The notes: generated by a model not told the origin, from the letters alone. A stretch of 64,000 nucleotides of DNA from Streptomyces sp. CGMCC 4.7035 (GCF_031583065.1 NZ_CP134053.1:1984001-2048000), one strand, 5' to 3'. Positions 23,960 to 35,065 are shown, counted from the stretch's first letter. Numbers and translations are program-made.

Positions 23960-26827
23960 GTGCCGGGTCTCGGTCTCGACAAAATCACCGGCCGGATCAT
24001 GCGGGCCGGAGAGGGCCGCGTGCTGCGCCACCTGGAGCGCAGCGCCGCGCAGGTGGGCCTCTTCCAGGAGGAGTTCAAGGCGCTGAGCGACGAGGAACTC
24101 CAGGGCCTGACGCCGCGGTTCAGGGAGCGGCACGCGAACGGCGAGAGCCTGGACGCCCTGCTGCCCGAGGCGTTCGCCGCGATGCGCGAGGCGGCCGCCC
24201 GCACCCTCGGCATGCGCCACTACGACGTCCAGGTCATGGGCGGCGCGGCCCTGCACCTCGGCAACATCGCGGAGATGCAGACGGGCGAGGGCAAGACGCT
24301 GGTGGCCACGCTGCCCGTGTATCTGAACGCCCTGACGGGCAAGGGGGTTCACGTCGTCACGGTCAACGACTACCTGGCCGGGCGGGACGCCGAGTGGATG
24401 GGCCGGGCCTACCGGTTCATGGGCCTGACGGTGGGCGTCATCACGTCCGGGTCGACCCAGGCCGAGCGCCGCGGCCAGTACCGCCACGACATCACGTACG
24501 GCACCAACACCGAGTTCGGCTTCGACTATCTGCGCGACAACATGGCCTGGTCGAAGGCCGAACTCGTCCAGCGCGGCCACCATTTCGCGATCGTCGACGA
24601 GGTCGACTCCATCCTCATCGACGAGGCGCGCACACCGCTGATCATCTCGGGGCCGACCGACGAGACCACCCACTGGTACGAGGTGTTCGCCGAACTCGTG
24701 ACGAGGATGCAGGGCGTCCCCGTACAGGAGGAGCTCTACACCTCCCTCGCGCAGAAGGACGAACTACAGGCCCTGCGCGCCCGCTTCCACTACGAGTACG
24801 ACCTCAGGAAGCGCACGGTGGCGATCCTGGACCGCGGGGTGGAGTTCGTCCAGGACCAGCTCGGCATCGACAGCCTGTACGAGTCCGACCACACCCCGCT
24901 CGTCGGGCATCTCCACAACGCCCTCAAGGCCAAGGAGCTCTTCCGCAAGGACACCGAGTACGTCGTCGGAAGCGACGAGGTCCTGATCGTCGACGAGCAC
25001 ACCGGCCGCATCCTCCCCGGCCGCCGCTACAGCGAAGGGCTGCACCAGGCGATCGAGGCGAAGGAGAAGGTGACGGTGAAGGAGGAGAACCAGACGCTCG
25101 CCACGATCACCCTGCAGAACTTCTTCCGCCTCTACGAAAAGCTGTCCGGCATGACCGGCACGGCGATGACCGAGGCCGCCGAGTTCCACCAGATCTACCA
25201 GCTCGGCGTGGTCCCGATCCCGACCGACAAGCCGATGCTCCGCCAGGACCGGCCCGACCTCATCTACCGCACCCAGGCGGCCAAGTACGACGCGGTCGTC
25301 GACGACATCGCCGAGAAGCACGAGAAGGGCCAGCCGGTCCTGGTGGGCACGACCACCGTCGAGGTCTCCGAACTGCTCAGCCGGCGACTCACCCAGCGCG
25401 GCATACCCCACCAGGTGCTCAACGCCAAGAACCACGAGCGCGAGGCGCAGATCGTCGCCCAGGCCGGCCGCAAGGGCGCGGTCACCGTCGCCACGAACAT
25501 GGCGGGCCGCGGCACCGACATCATGCTCGGCGGCAACCCCGAGGCGATGGCCCTGGCCGAACTGGCCGAACTGGCCGAACGGGCCGAACTGGCCGAACGG
25601 GCCGAACGGGCCGAACGGGCCGGACGGACCGAACCCGCTGAGGGGGCGACCAAGGAGGCGACCAAGGAGGCGACCAAAGAGGCGACCAAAGAGACGGCCG
25701 AGGAGACGACCGACGAGGAGCGCGCGGTGGTGCTCAAGCGGATCACCGCCGAGGTCGCGGCCGAACGCGAGGAGGTCAGGGAACTCGGCGGGCTCTACGT
25801 CCTGGGCACCGAACGCCATGACTCCCGGCGCATCGACAACCAGCTGCGCGGCCGCTCGGGGCGCCAGGGCGACCCCGGGGTCTCCCGGTTCTACCTCTCG
25901 CTCCAGGACGACCTCATGCGGTTGTTCAAGGCCAGGCTGGTGGAGCGGGTGATGGAGGCCACCAACGTCCCCGACGACCTGCCCATCGAGAACACGATGG
26001 TCACCCGTGCCGTCGCCTCCGCCCAGGCCCAGATCGAACGGCAGCACTTCGAGTCCCGCAAGGACGTCCTGAAGTTCGACGAGGTCCTCAACCGCCAGCG
26101 CACCCTCATCTACGCCGAGCGCCGCCGGGTCCTGGAGGGCGCGGACCTGCGCGAGCAGATCGGCCACTTCATGGACGACACCGTCCGCGCCTACATCGGG
26201 CAGGAGACCGGCGAGGGCTTTCCCGAGGAGTGGGACCTGGAACGGCTGTGGGGCGCCCTCAGGCAGCTCTACCCGGTGGGGATCACCGTGGAGGAGCTGG
26301 AGGACGCCGCCGGCTCGCGCGCCGACCTCACCGCCGACGCCCTCGTCGAGGCGGTCACCGCCGACATCCACGCACGCTACGCGGACCGGGAGGCGGAGCT
26401 CGGCGCCGAGGTCGTGCGCGAACTGGAACGCCAGGTCGTTCTCTCCGTGCTCGACCGCAAGTGGCGCGAGCACCTCTACGAGATGGACTATCTGCGCGAG
26501 GGCATCGGACTGCGCTGGACCCTCGGCCGGGAGCCGGTCGTCGAGTACGAGCGCGAGGGCTACGACATGTTCGTCGCGATGACCGACGCGATCAAGGAGG
26601 AGTCCGTCGGCTTCGTCTTCAACCTCGACGTCGCGGGCCCCGGCACGCAGGACTCCGCCCTGGAGCACCGGAGCACCGACGGACTCCATTTCAGCGCGCC
26701 GACGATGGACACGCCCGATGGTGTCGTGGAGGGGGACTTCGCGACGGCTCCCGCGGACGCCGAGCCGTCCGCCGAGCCGCCACGCCGTCCCGGGAGGTCC
26801 CGCAACCGGCGCCGCCGCAGGCGATAG
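23960..26827 (+). CDS. secA: SecA preprotein translocase ATPase, probably a second copy
   Basis: A 955-residue SecA, the motor that drives unfolded preproteins through SecYEG. It has Walker A MQTGEGKT (106-113), VDEVDS (212-217) for Walker B, the preprotein-crosslinking region, [20 protein letters not shown], and [20 protein letters not shown] for the second nucleotide-binding fold, then scaffold and wing domains. The C-terminus is a basic tail ([14 protein letters not shown]) without the Cys/His zinc motif found in E. coli SecA. Unusual is a low-complexity insert at about 531-583 made of [12 protein letters not shown] and EATKEATK repeats inside the nucleotide-binding fold. The GTG start is 15 bp after the upstream gene. 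Housekeeping secA usually sits elsewhere in streptomycetes, so this may be a paralogue; that cannot be settled from one window. Confidence 0.88.
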   Translation: MPGLGLDKITGRIMRAGEGRVLRHLERSAAQVGLFQEEFKALSDEELQGLTPRFRERHANGESLDALLPEAFAAMREAAARTLGMRHYDVQVMGGAALHLGNIAEMQTGEGKTLVATLPVYLNALTGKGVHVVTVNDYLAGRDAEWMGRAYRFMGLTVGVITSGSTQAERRGQYRHDITYGTNTEFGFDYLRDNMAWSKAELVQRGHHFAIVDEVDSILIDEARTPLIISGPTDETTHWYEVFAELVTRMQGVPVQEELYTSLAQKDELQALRARFHYEYDLRKRTVAILDRGVEFVQDQLGIDSLYESDHTPLVGHLHNALKAKELFRKDTEYVVGSDEVLIVDEHTGRILPGRRYSEGLHQAIEAKEKVTVKEENQTLATITLQNFFRLYEKLSGMTGTAMTEAAEFHQIYQLGVVPIPTDKPMLRQDRPDLIYRTQAAKYDAVVDDIAEKHEKGQPVLVGTTTVEVSELLSRRLTQRGIPHQVLNAKNHEREAQIVAQAGRKGAVTVATNMAGRGTDIMLGGNPEAMALAELAELAERAELAERAERAERAGRTEPAEGATKEATKEATKEATKETAEETTDEERAVVLKRITAEVAAEREEVRELGGLYVLGTERHDSRRIDNQLRGRSGRQGDPGVSRFYLSLQDDLMRLFKARLVERVMEATNVPDDLPIENTMVTRAVASAQAQIERQHFESRKDVLKFDEVLNRQRTLIYAERRRVLEGADLREQIGHFMDDTVRAYIGQETGEGFPEEWDLERLWGALRQLYPVGITVEELEDAAGSRADLTADALVEAVTADIHARYADREAELGAEVVRELERQVVLSVLDRKWREHLYEMDYLREGIGLRWTLGREPVVEYEREGYDMFVAMTDAIKEESVGFVFNLDVAGPGTQDSALEHRSTDGLHFSAPTMDTPDGVVEGDFATAPADAEPSAEPPRRPGRSRNRRRRRR
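25549..25710 (+). repeat. In-frame minisatellites inside secA
   Basis: A run of 9/12-bp units (GCCGAACTG and GCCGAACGG) is followed by 12-bp units (GAGGCGACCAAG/A), all multiples of three, so the frame is kept. They encode [12 protein letters not shown] and EATK-type peptide repeats. Confidence 0.85.
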
Positions 26828-26859
26828 CGCCCTTCAGGGGTACGGGGCCGTGACAAGGC

Positions 26860-27312
26860 TCAGCAGTACTTGTCGCTGGGGTCCCGCGTGGTCCAGGAGC
26901 AGGAGTCGACCTTGCTCCCGTTGGCCTTCGTCAGCGTCGCCGTGTCGCTCGTGTTGTTCCAGACGTACGCCCGGCGGTTCTGGAACTTGTCCGCCGTCGT
27001 GTCCGTGCCCCGGCCGGTGTGCACCTTCATCGTCCTGTGCGCCCCGATTTTTACGTTCAGGAACGTGTACTTGTGGTTCGAGGCGTCCTTCAGGACCCAG
27101 CCCTTCAGCGAGACCGCCGAGGAACCGTTGTTCTTGATCTGTACCCACTCGGCGTTGAGGCTCTTGTTGGAGCGGTTGTCCGAGCCGGGGCTGTCGAACC
27201 AGACGTGGTAGATGGTCACTCCCCCGGCGGCCTGAGCCGGAGTGGCCAGGAGTGCCGTGCCCATCAGGGCCACGGCGCCCGCGAGCGCGGGCAGGGCGGC
27301 GCGTATGCGCAT
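26860..27312 (-). CDS. Secreted lamin-tail-domain protein
   Basis: A 150-residue protein. The signal peptide is MRIRAALPALAGAVALMG followed by TALLATPAQA, with likely cleavage at AQA-AG (about residue 28). The mature part is one small beta-sandwich of lamin-tail (LTD) type: SLNAEWVQIKNNG, VSLKGWVLKDASNHKYTF, THTGRGTDTT-like loop, FQNRRAYVWNNTSDTATL, and a final VDSCSW...YC disulfide pair. LTD domains occur in exported bacterial proteins and nucleases and may mediate surface binding; no catalytic domain is present here. The ATG follows GGGGGGATCTCC and begins the signal peptide. It converges on secA with only about 30 bp between the stops. Confidence 0.82.
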   Translation of the reverse strand: MRIRAALPALAGAVALMGTALLATPAQAAGGVTIYHVWFDSPGSDNRSNKSLNAEWVQIKNNGSSAVSLKGWVLKDASNHKYTFLNVKIGAHRTMKVHTGRGTDTTADKFQNRRAYVWNNTSDTATLTKANGSKVDSCSWTTRDPSDKYC

Positions 27313-27382
27313 GGAGATCCCCCCCAGGATGTCGTCCAGCGGCCGGTCGTCCGCCGGCCAGGACTGAAGTGGTATCACAAGA

Positions 27383-27404
27383 TCTTCACGTGGTCTTCAC
27401 AAAG
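27383..27404. promoter_or_regulatory. Two 11-bp TCTTCAC direct repeats (PHO-box-like)
   Basis: TCTTCACGTGG and TCTTCACAAAG are adjacent 11-nt units between the lamin-tail gene and dxr. PhoP sites in Streptomyces are 11-nt repeats with a GTTCACC core, so this is a weak match. Similar TCTTCAC pairs occur upstream of eccB and mycP. Confidence 0.3.
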
Positions 27405-27499
27405 GGCGATTTCGCTTCATTCATCGGCGAAGGCCGATAAGCCACACGCCCGAGGGACACCCTGTCCTCCCGGCGCCGCCGTGCGGCAACAATGGAGGG

Positions 27500-28765
27500 A
27501 TGAGCGACAGTCCAGCCCCCCTTGCCGACCCCCATCTCGTCTTCGACCCCGTGGACGGAGTGCGGGACGTCGTGATCCTCGGCTCCACCGGCTCGATCGG
27601 CACCCAGGCCATCGACCTCGTGCTCCGCAACCCCGACCGGTTCAAGGTGACCGCGCTCTCCGCCGCCGGCGGCCGGGTCGGACTGCTCGCCGAGCAGGCC
27701 CACCGCCTGCGGGTGCGCACGGTCGCGGTCGCGCGTGAGGACGTCGTACCGGCCCTGCGGGAGGCCCTGAGCGCGCAGTACGGCCCCGGAGAGACCCTCC
27801 CGGAGATCATCGCCGGACCCGACGCGGCCACCCACGTCGCCGCCTCCGACTGCCACACGGTCCTGAACGGCATCACGGGTTCCATCGGCCTCGCACCCAC
27901 CCTCGCCGCCCTGGAGGCGGGCCGTACGCTCGCGCTCGCCAACAAGGAGTCGCTCATTGTCGGCGGCCCGCTGGTGAAGGCCGTGGCCAAGCCCGGCCAG
28001 ATCATCCCGGTCGACTCCGAGCACGCCGCCCTCTTCCAGGCCCTCGCCGCCGGTACCCGCGCCGATGTGCGCAAGCTGGTCGTCACCGCCTCCGGTGGCC
28101 CGTTCCGCGGCCGGACGAAGGCGGAGCTGGCGAACGTCACGCCCAAGGACGCCCTCGCTCACCCCACCTGGGCCATGGGCCCCGTCATCACGATCAACTC
28201 CGCGACCCTCGTCAACAAGGGTCTTGAAGTGATCGAGGCACACCTGCTGTACGACATTCCCTTCGATCGCATTGAGGTTGTCGTGCACCCGCAGTCGTAT
28301 GTCCACTCGATGGTGGAGTTCACGGATGGATCGACGCTGGCGCAGGCGACGCCCCCCGACATGCGGGGGCCGATCGCCATCGGACTCGGCTGGCCCGAGC
28401 GGGTGCCCGACGCGGCGCCCGCCTTCGACTGGAGCACGGCGTCGACGTGGGAGTTCTTCCCGCTCGACAACGAGGCGTTCCCGTCGGTGGGGCTCGCCCG
28501 GCACGTGGGACAGCTCGCGGGCACGGCACCGGCGGTGTTCAATGCCGCCAACGAGGAGTGCGTGGATGCGTTCCTGAACGGCACCCTGCCGTTCAACGGG
28601 ATCATGGAGACGGTCACCCAGGTGGTCGAGGAGCACGGCACCCCCCGTACGGGAACTTCCCTCACCATCGTGGACGTCCTCGAAGCGGAGACCTGGGCAC
28701 GTGCCCGGGCAAGGGAACTGACGGCGCAGAAGGCGCAGACGGCAATCGCGGAGGCTCGTGCATGA
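27500..28765 (+). CDS. dxr: 1-deoxy-D-xylulose 5-phosphate reductoisomerase
   Basis: A 421-residue enzyme that converts DXP to 2-C-methyl-D-erythritol 4-phosphate with NADPH, the committed step of the MEP isoprenoid pathway. Near the N-terminus is the nucleotide-binding loop [30 protein letters not shown] and [12 protein letters not shown] contain the conserved lysine and the metal-binding Asp/Glu pair; [10 protein letters not shown] and [20 protein letters not shown] bind substrate; [12 protein letters not shown] closes the site. The ATG is preceded by GGAGGG. The stop overlaps the rseP ATG (ATGA), an arrangement widely conserved with rseP and ispG downstream. Length and motifs are normal. 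Confidence 0.96.
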   Translation: MSDSPAPLADPHLVFDPVDGVRDVVILGSTGSIGTQAIDLVLRNPDRFKVTALSAAGGRVGLLAEQAHRLRVRTVAVAREDVVPALREALSAQYGPGETLPEIIAGPDAATHVAASDCHTVLNGITGSIGLAPTLAALEAGRTLALANKESLIVGGPLVKAVAKPGQIIPVDSEHAALFQALAAGTRADVRKLVVTASGGPFRGRTKAELANVTPKDALAHPTWAMGPVITINSATLVNKGLEVIEAHLLYDIPFDRIEVVVHPQSYVHSMVEFTDGSTLAQATPPDMRGPIAIGLGWPERVPDAAPAFDWSTASTWEFFPLDNEAFPSVGLARHVGQLAGTAPAVFNAANEECVDAFLNGTLPFNGIMETVTQVVEEHGTPRTGTSLTIVDVLEAETWARARARELTAQKAQTAIAEARA

Positions 28766-30066
28766 CGACCTTGATGATGATCCTCGGCATAGGCGTCTTC
28801 GTGATCGGACTGCTGGTCTCGATCGCCTGGCACGAGCTGGGGCATCTGTCGACGGCCAAGCTCTTCGGCATCCGCGTGCCGCAGTACATGGTCGGCTTCG
28901 GCCCGACCATCTGGTCGCGGAAGAAGGGCGAGACCGAGTACGGCATCAAGGCGGTCCCGCTCGGTGGCTACATCCGCATGATCGGCATGTTCCCGCCGGG
29001 CCCGGACGGCCGTATCGAGGCCCGTTCCACCTCGCCCTGGCGCGGGATGATCGAGGACGCCCGGGCGCAGTCCTTCGAGGAGCTTCAGCCCGGTGACGAG
29101 GACCGTCTCTTCTACACGCGCAAGCCGTGGAAGCGGGTCATCGTCATGTTCGCGGGCCCCTTCATGAACCTGGTCCTCGCCGTGGCGATCTTCCTCGGCG
29201 TGATGATGACGTTCGGCGTGCAGACCCAGACCACCACGGTCTCCAAGGTCTCCGACTGCGTCATCCAGCAGAGCGAGAACCGTACGAAGTGCGGCAAGGA
29301 CGACCCGGCCGCGCCAGCCCAGGCCGCAGGCCTCAAGCCGGGCGACAAGATCGTCGCGTTCGACGGCACGCAGGTGAAGGACTGGTCCGCCCTCCAGTCG
29401 GACATCCGTGCCAACCCCGGCAAGGACGTCACGATCACCGTCGAGCGCAAGGGCCAGAAGGTCGACCTGCGCGCTCACCTGATCAAGAACCAGGTGAGCA
29501 AGACGGACGGCAACGGCGGCTATGTCGAGGGCAAGTACGTGTACGCCGGCTTCCTCGGCTTCACACCCGCCTCCGGCATCGTCGAGCAGTCCTTCGACCA
29601 GTCCGTGCAGCGCATGGGCGACATGATGGAGAACGGCGTCGAGTCGCTGGTCTCCCTGCCCGGCAAGATCCCCGCCCTGTGGGACGCGACCTTCGGCGAC
29701 GCCCCGCGCCAGCCGGACTCCCCGATGGGCGTGGTCGGCGCGGCCCGCGTCGGTGGCGAGGTGTTCACCCTGGACATCCCACCGTCCCAGCAGATCGCGA
29801 TGATGCTCCTGCTCGTCGCGGGCTTCAACCTGTCCCTGTTCCTGTTCAACATGCTCCCGCTGCTGCCGCTCGACGGTGGGCACATCGCGGGCGCCCTGTG
29901 GGAGTCGCTGCGCCGTGCCGTGGCCAAGGTGCTGCGCCGCCCCGACCCGGGCCCCTTCGACGTGGCGAAGCTGATGCCGGTGGCGTACGTGGTGGCCGGG
30001 ATCTTCGTCTGCTTCACCCTCCTGGTGCTCATCGCGGATGTGGTCAACCCGGTGAAAATCTCGTAG
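28762..30066 (+). CDS. rseP: RseP-type site-2 (intramembrane) metalloprotease
   Basis: A 434-residue M50-family zinc protease that cuts membrane-spanning anti-sigma factors and signal-peptide remnants within the membrane. The first transmembrane helix holds HELGH (His24, Glu25, His28), followed by [21 protein letters not shown] domain lies at about 190-270 ([15 protein letters not shown]). The C-terminal helix pair carries [19 protein letters not shown], whose aspartate completes zinc binding. Start and coupling to dxr are set by the ATGA overlap. A strong terminator follows, so ispG is separately or additionally transcribed. In streptomycetes the expected substrates are anti-sigma factors after site-1 cleavage; none is encoded in the window. 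Confidence 0.94.
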   Translation: MTTLMMILGIGVFVIGLLVSIAWHELGHLSTAKLFGIRVPQYMVGFGPTIWSRKKGETEYGIKAVPLGGYIRMIGMFPPGPDGRIEARSTSPWRGMIEDARAQSFEELQPGDEDRLFYTRKPWKRVIVMFAGPFMNLVLAVAIFLGVMMTFGVQTQTTTVSKVSDCVIQQSENRTKCGKDDPAAPAQAAGLKPGDKIVAFDGTQVKDWSALQSDIRANPGKDVTITVERKGQKVDLRAHLIKNQVSKTDGNGGYVEGKYVYAGFLGFTPASGIVEQSFDQSVQRMGDMMENGVESLVSLPGKIPALWDATFGDAPRQPDSPMGVVGAARVGGEVFTLDIPPSQQIAMMLLLVAGFNLSLFLFNMLPLLPLDGGHIAGALWESLRRAVAKVLRRPDPGPFDVAKLMPVAYVVAGIFVCFTLLVLIADVVNPVKIS

Positions 30067-30092
30067 CCATCTCGCAGCCATACGGAGTTGAC

Positions 30093-30123
30093 GGCGGCCG
30101 GGAAGACTTCCTTCCCGGCCGCC
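30093..30123 (+). terminator. Terminator after dxr-rseP
   Basis: GGCGGCCGGGAAG (30093-30105) pairs exactly with CTTCCCGGCCGCC (30111-30123), 26 bp after the stop. Confidence 0.85.
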
Positions 30124-30246
30124 GCCCATTGGGGGGGTTTACGGACGGTGATGTGCTGGGGTCCACGCCCGTGGCGTAATCTCAGGGCTTGGAGCCCGCC
30201 GTTCCGGGACGAGGACCTTGATCCACAACTTGGGGTTGCACAGCAG

Positions 30247-31404
30247 ATGACTGCGATTTCACTCGGCATGCCGTCCGTTCCGACCAAGCTCGCCGAGCGC
30301 CGCAAGAGCCGGCAGATCCAGGTCGGATCCGTGGCGGTGGGCGGAGACGCGCCGGTGTCGGTGCAGTCGATGACGACGACGCGCACCTCGGACATCGGCG
30401 CGACGCTCCAGCAGATCGCGGAGCTGACGGCGTCGGGCTGCCAGATCGTCCGCGTCGCCTGCCCTACGCAGGACGACGCCGACGCCCTCGCCACGATCGC
30501 GAAGAAGTCGCAGATCCCGGTGATCGCGGACATCCACTTCCAGCCGAAGTACGTCTTCGCGGCCATCGAGGCGGGCTGCGCCGCGGTCCGCGTCAACCCG
30601 GGCAACATCAAGCAGTTCGACGACAAGGTCAAGGAGATCGCGAAGGCCGCCAAGGAGCACGGCACTCCGATCCGGATCGGCGTCAACGCGGGCTCGCTGG
30701 ACAGGCGGCTGCTCCAGAAGTACGGCAAGGCGACCCCCGAGGCGCTCGTCGAGTCCGCCCTGTGGGAGGCGTCCCTCTTCGAGGAGCACGACTTCCGGGA
30801 CATCAAGATCTCCGTCAAGCACAACGACCCGGTCGTGATGATCGAGGCGTACCGCCAGCTGGCCGCCCAGTGCGACTACCCGCTGCACCTGGGCGTCACG
30901 GAGGCCGGTCCCGCCTTCCAGGGCACGATCAAGTCGGCCGTCGCCTTCGGCGCACTGCTCTCGCAGGGCATCGGCGACACCATCCGCGTCTCCCTCTCCG
31001 CGCCTCCGGTGGAGGAGGTCAAGGTCGGCAACCAGATCCTGGAGTCGCTGAACCTGAAGCAGCGCGGCCTGGAGATCGTCTCCTGCCCGTCCTGCGGCCG
31101 CGCCCAGGTCGACGTCTACAAGCTGGCCGAGGAAGTCACGGCGGGCCTCACGGGTATGGAGGTCCCGCTGCGCGTCGCGGTCATGGGCTGTGTCGTCAAT
31201 GGCCCCGGCGAGGCCCGCGAGGCCGACCTCGGCGTCGCCTCCGGAAACGGCAAGGGCCAGATCTTCGTCAAGGGCGAGGTCATCAAGACCGTCCCCGAGT
31301 CGAAGATCGTGGAGACCCTCATCGAAGAGGCGATGAAGCTCGCCGAGCAGATGGAGGCCGAGGGCATCGCCTCCGGCGAGCCGTCGGTGTCGGTCGCCGG
31401 CTGA
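30247..31404 (+). CDS. ispG: 4-hydroxy-3-methylbut-2-en-1-yl diphosphate synthase
   Basis: A 385-residue 4Fe-4S enzyme that converts MEcPP to HMBPP in the MEP pathway. The N-terminal TIM barrel shows [22 protein letters not shown] and IPVIADIHF. The C-terminal half supplies the cluster cysteines in SCPSCGR (Cys280, Cys283) and [10 protein letters not shown] (Cys315). The ATG ([12 protein letters not shown]) was chosen because conserved sequence starts there and CAGCAG precedes it; no strong Shine-Dalgarno is visible. With dxr it places two MEP steps within 4 kb. A good hairpin follows the stop by 24 bp. Confidence 0.95.
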   Translation: MTAISLGMPSVPTKLAERRKSRQIQVGSVAVGGDAPVSVQSMTTTRTSDIGATLQQIAELTASGCQIVRVACPTQDDADALATIAKKSQIPVIADIHFQPKYVFAAIEAGCAAVRVNPGNIKQFDDKVKEIAKAAKEHGTPIRIGVNAGSLDRRLLQKYGKATPEALVESALWEASLFEEHDFRDIKISVKHNDPVVMIEAYRQLAAQCDYPLHLGVTEAGPAFQGTIKSAVAFGALLSQGIGDTIRVSLSAPPVEEVKVGNQILESLNLKQRGLEIVSCPSCGRAQVDVYKLAEEVTAGLTGMEVPLRVAVMGCVVNGPGEAREADLGVASGNGKGQIFVKGEVIKTVPESKIVETLIEEAMKLAEQMEAEGIASGEPSVSVAG

Positions 31405-31427
31405 CCTCCGACCCGACCACGTTCCAG

Positions 31428-31459
31428 GGAGTCCCGTCACCCGTCGGTGGCGGGACTCC
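31428..31459 (+). terminator. Terminator after ispG
   Basis: GGAGTCCCG (31428-31436) pairs with CGGGACTCC (31451-31459), with CACC/GGTG inside the loop extending the stem. Confidence 0.8.
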
Positions 31460-31816
31460 GTCGTACCTCCGCCCGGACGCCTGTGCCAGGGCTGCGCGGC
31501 TCGACCTCCCACCGGTCCCCAAGTGCCGCCGCACGGCGTCGGCGGCCGGCTCGGCGGCGATGATGGCGAGCCGACGGCCTCGGCGTCTGCGAACGGGTCG
31601 TACCGCACCACGTCCGTGGCGGCCAAGAGCGCGCCGGAGTCCCCACTCGCACGGCTCGGCGACCCACGTCCGCAGGTGCGCCCCGGCGGCCCCCCAAACC
31701 ACGGCCGACCCACAGGTCGCCCCCCACCGTCCGGGGGCCGAGACGCCGGGCGGCGCCGCACAAGCGCGCCAGGTACAGTGCGGAGATCAGCAGACCGCAG
31801 GGTGAGGCTTCCGCAC
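31460..31816. other. Intergenic region without a supported gene
   Basis: About 350 bp. Open frames exist on both strands but have no recognisable protein sequence and no ribosome-binding sites. GGTGAGG at 31801-31807 is the likely ribosome-binding site of the next gene. Nothing else was recognised. Confidence 0.4.
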
Positions 31817-32665
31817 GTGTTGACGCAGACCACCACCCGGGTCCTCGAACCGAGTGACCTGGACGCCGCGCTCGCCGTCCTCGACCGCGAGCCGGTCGCG
31901 AACGCCTTCGTGACGTCCCGGGTCCAGGTCGCGGGCCTCGACCCGTGGCGCCTCGGCGGCGAGATGTGGGGCTGGTACGAGGACGGCATGCTGATGTCCC
32001 TGTGCTACGCGGGCGCCAACCTCGTCCCGATCTGTGCCACGCCGCGCGCGGTGCGGGCCTTCGCCGACCGTGCCCGGCGCGCGGGCCGCCGCTGCTCCTC
32101 GATCGTCGGCCCCGCCGAATCCACCGCCCGGCTGTGGCGCCTGCTGGAGCCGAGCTGGGGCCCGGCCCGCGAGGTCCGCGCCCGCCAGCCGCTCATGGTC
32201 ACCGACCGTATGCCCGCCGACATCGCCCCGGATCCGTACGTCCGCCGCATCCGCAAGGACGAGATGGAGACGATCATGCCGGCGTGCGTGGCGATGTTCA
32301 CCGAGGAGGTCGGGGTCTCGCCGCTGGCCGGTGACGGCGGGCTGCTCTACCAGGCCCGGGTCGCGGAACTCGTCGGCTCCGGCCGCTCGTTCGCCCGCCT
32401 CGACCAGAACGGCAACGTCGTCTTCAAGGCGGAGATCGGCGCGGCGACACCGCAGGCCTGCCAGATCCAGGGGGTGTGGGTGGCGCCCGAGTACCGCGGC
32501 CAGGGACTCGCGGCGCCCGGGATGGCGGCGGTGCTGCGGTACGCGCTGGCGGATGTCGCGCCGTTGGTGAGCCTGTACGTCAACGACTTCAACACCGCGG
32601 CCCGGCGGACGTACCAGAGGGTGGGCTTCCAGGAGATCGGCGCGTTCATGAGCGTGCTGTTCTAG
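31817..32665 (+). CDS. GNAT-family acetyltransferase with DUF4081-like N-terminal domain
   Basis: A 282-residue protein starting at GTG (VLTQTTTRVLEPSDL). Residues 1-120 form an N-terminal domain with an Arg-rich RAFADRARRAGRRCSSIVG stretch, of the type called DUF4081 in actinobacterial GNATs. Residues 150-282 are the GNAT fold: VWVAPEYRGQGLAAPGMAAV is the acetyl-CoA loop, and VNDFNTAARRTYQRVGF is the helix of the acceptor half. It would transfer an acetyl group to an amine of unknown identity, in the cytoplasm. Only 54 bp separate it from the next GNAT gene, but that gene shows signs of its own promoter. The GTG was preferred over a TTG three bases later. Confidence 0.82.
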   Translation: MLTQTTTRVLEPSDLDAALAVLDREPVANAFVTSRVQVAGLDPWRLGGEMWGWYEDGMLMSLCYAGANLVPICATPRAVRAFADRARRAGRRCSSIVGPAESTARLWRLLEPSWGPAREVRARQPLMVTDRMPADIAPDPYVRRIRKDEMETIMPACVAMFTEEVGVSPLAGDGGLLYQARVAELVGSGRSFARLDQNGNVVFKAEIGAATPQACQIQGVWVAPEYRGQGLAAPGMAAVLRYALADVAPLVSLYVNDFNTAARRTYQRVGFQEIGAFMSVLF

Positions 32666-32705
32666 CCGCACTTACGAGTGATGCCCTGAGGCTCGGAGAC
32701 GACCT

Positions 32706-32711
32706 GTAGTC
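32706..32711 (+). promoter_or_regulatory. Probable -10 element for a leaderless GNAT gene
   Basis: TAGTCT (extended as TGTAGTCT) ends 8 bp before ATG 32720, so transcription would start at or next to the ATG. No Shine-Dalgarno precedes that ATG. Confidence 0.45.
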
Positions 32712-32719
32712 TCCCCGAC

Positions 32720-33289
32720 ATGCTGCGCTTTCCCGATCAGGGACCCCGCAACCCCGACGACGTCGTGATCGGCCCCCTCGACCTGCCCGCCCACGTCGAC
32801 GAGGCGCTCGCCGTGCAGGCCGTCGCGTTCGGGCTCGGCGCCGACGAGGTCGCCGTACGCCGTCAGATCGTGCTGCGGCACATGACCTACCCGGGAGCCC
32901 GCGCACTCGGCGCCACCACCGCCGACGGTCGGCTCGTGGGGTTCGTCTACGGCATGCCCAACGACCGCACGCACTGGTGGTCCACCGTCGTCGAACCGTA
33001 TCTGCGCGCCCAGGGCCACGACGAATGGCTCGACGACTCCTTCGTGATCACCGAGCTGCACGTCCATCCGCACTACCAGAACCGGGGCATCGGCCGCGCC
33101 CTGATCACCACCATCACGGAAGGCGCCGCGCAGCCGCGCTCGATCCTGTCGGCGATCGACATGGAGAGCCCGGCCCGTGGCCTGTACCGTTCGCTGGGCT
33201 ATGTGGACCTGGCGCGACAGGTGCTCTTCCCCAGCGCGCCGAAGCCGTACGCCGTGATGGGCGCCCCGCTTCCCCTGCGCGGACGCTGA
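32720..33289 (+). CDS. GNAT-family N-acetyltransferase
   Basis: A 189-residue single-domain GNAT. The acetyl-CoA loop is in VHPHYQNRGIGRALITTI, preceded by strand DDSFVITELHVH and followed by AIDMESPARGLYRSLGYVDL, the usual C-terminal helix and strand. It ends in a short basic tail. The ATG lies 8 bp after a good -10 hexamer without a ribosome-binding site, consistent with leaderless translation. Neighbouring genes (another GNAT, proS) do not indicate a substrate. Family sure, role unknown. Confidence 0.85.
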   Translation: MLRFPDQGPRNPDDVVIGPLDLPAHVDEALAVQAVAFGLGADEVAVRRQIVLRHMTYPGARALGATTADGRLVGFVYGMPNDRTHWWSTVVEPYLRAQGHDEWLDDSFVITELHVHPHYQNRGIGRALITTITEGAAQPRSILSAIDMESPARGLYRSLGYVDLARQVLFPSAPKPYAVMGAPLPLRGR

Positions 33290-33361
33290 CGAATTTCCGC
33301 CCGCACAGTCTGCCCGGCTAACCTCCTAGCCATCACCCTTTCGCAGACGGAGTACGAGAAC

Positions 33362-35062
33362 ATGGCGAACGCACCGGTCCAGCGCATGTCCCAGTTGATG
33401 GCGAAGACGCTGCGCGACGACCCGGCGGACGCCGAGGTCCTCAGCCACAAGCTGCTGGTCCGCGCCGGTTATGTCCGTCGCACCGCCGCAGGCGTGTGGA
33501 CCTGGCTGCCGCTCGGCAAGAAGGTCCTGGCCAACGTGGAGCGGATCGTCCGTGAGGAGATGGACGCGATCGGCGCCCAGGAGGTGCTGCTCCCCGCCCT
33601 GCTGCCGCGCGAGCCGTACGACGCGACCGGCCGCTGGGACGAGTACGGCGCCGAGCTGTTCCGCCTCAAGGACCGCAAGGGCGGCGACTACCTCCTCGGC
33701 CCCACCCACGAGGAGATCTTCACCCTGCTGGTGAAGGACCAGGCGTCCTCCTACAAGGACCTGCCGGTCATCCTGTACCAGATCCAGACCAAGTTCCGTG
33801 ACGAGGCCCGGCCCCGCGCGGGCATCCTGCGCGGCCGCGAGTTCCTGATGAAGGACTCGTACTCCTTCGACCTGGAGGACGAGGGCCTCGCCCGGTCGTA
33901 CGCCCTGCACCGCCAGGCCTACCAGCGCGTCTTCGAGCGCCTCGGCCTCGACTACCGGATCGTCGCGGCGACCGCGGGCGCGATGGGCGGCTCCAAGTCC
34001 GAGGAGTTCCTCGCCCCGGCCGGCGCCGGCGAGGACACCTTCGCGGACTGCCCGAACTGCGACTTCGCGGCCAACACCGAGGCGATCACGTACCAGCTGA
34101 AGCCGGTCGACGGCTCCGGCGTCCCGGCGGCCGAGGAGATCCCGACCCCGGACACCCCGACCATCGAGACCCTGGCCGCCCACCTCGGTGTCCCGGCCTC
34201 CGCCACCCTGAAGAACCTCCTCGTCAAGGTCGACGGCGAGATCGTCGCCGTCGGCGTCCCCGGCGACCGCGAGGTCGACATGGACAAGGTCGAGGCGCAC
34301 TTCGCCCCGGCCGCCGTCGAGCTGGTCACCGCCGAGGACTTCGTGGGCCGCCCGGACCTGGTCCGCGGCTACGTCGGCCCGCAGGGCCTGGACAAGGTCA
34401 CGTACATCGCCGACCCGCGCGTCGCCCCCGGCACCTCCTGGATCACCGGTGCCAACAAGGACGGCATGCACGCGAAGAACGTGGTCGCGGGCCGCGACTT
34501 CGAGGTCGACGCGTACGTGGACGTCGTGGTGGTGCAGGAGGGCGACCCGTGCCCCAACTGCGGCACCGGGCTCAAGCTCGACCGCGCCATCGAGATCGGC
34601 CACATCTTCCAGCTGGGCCGCAAGTACACCGACGCCCTCAAGCTCGACGTCCTCGGCCAGAACGGCAAGCCGGTCCGCGTGACCATGGGCTCCTACGGCA
34701 TCGGCGTCTCCCGCGCGGTCGCCGCGCTCGCCGAGCAGACCGCCGACGAGCAGGGCCTCGTCTGGCCCAAGGAGGTCGCCCCGGCCGACGTGCACGTGGT
34801 GGCGGCGGGCAAGGCGCTGCAGACCGAGCTGGCCCTCGACGTCTCCGAGAAGCTGGCCGCGGCCGGCGTCCGCGTCCTGGTCGACGACCGCGCCGGGGTC
34901 TCGCCGGGCGTGAAGTTCACGGACGCCGAGCTGATCGGCGTGCCGCAGATCCTGGTGGCGGGCCGCCGCTCCGCCGAGGGCGTCCTGGAGCTGAAGGACC
35001 GCAAGACGGGCGAGCGCGAGGAGCTGACGGTGGACGAGGCGATCGCCCGCCTGACGGCCTGA
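33362..35062 (+). CDS. proS: Prolyl-tRNA synthetase (bacterial type)
   Basis: A 566-residue class-II aminoacyl-tRNA synthetase that charges tRNA-Pro. Motif 1 region [20 protein letters not shown]; motif 2 [19 protein letters not shown]; motif 3 near [17 protein letters not shown]. Between motifs 2 and 3 is the INS editing domain (about 240-390, including [14 protein letters not shown]) that clears mischarged alanine, which makes this the long bacterial form. The C-terminal anticodon domain includes DVHVVAAGK and [24 protein letters not shown] with ACGGAGTACGAGAAC upstream. A 9-bp repeat array and a perfect terminator follow. Confidence 0.97.
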   Translation: MANAPVQRMSQLMAKTLRDDPADAEVLSHKLLVRAGYVRRTAAGVWTWLPLGKKVLANVERIVREEMDAIGAQEVLLPALLPREPYDATGRWDEYGAELFRLKDRKGGDYLLGPTHEEIFTLLVKDQASSYKDLPVILYQIQTKFRDEARPRAGILRGREFLMKDSYSFDLEDEGLARSYALHRQAYQRVFERLGLDYRIVAATAGAMGGSKSEEFLAPAGAGEDTFADCPNCDFAANTEAITYQLKPVDGSGVPAAEEIPTPDTPTIETLAAHLGVPASATLKNLLVKVDGEIVAVGVPGDREVDMDKVEAHFAPAAVELVTAEDFVGRPDLVRGYVGPQGLDKVTYIADPRVAPGTSWITGANKDGMHAKNVVAGRDFEVDAYVDVVVVQEGDPCPNCGTGLKLDRAIEIGHIFQLGRKYTDALKLDVLGQNGKPVRVTMGSYGIGVSRAVAALAEQTADEQGLVWPKEVAPADVHVVAAGKALQTELALDVSEKLAAAGVRVLVDDRAGVSPGVKFTDAELIGVPQILVAGRRSAEGVLELKDRKTGEREELTVDEAIARLTA

Positions 35063-35065
35063 TCC

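Noticed and set aside
31460..31816. Minus-strand frame running from the GNAT gene back across ispG
   Set aside because: No domain, no ribosome-binding site, and most of it is antisense to ispG.
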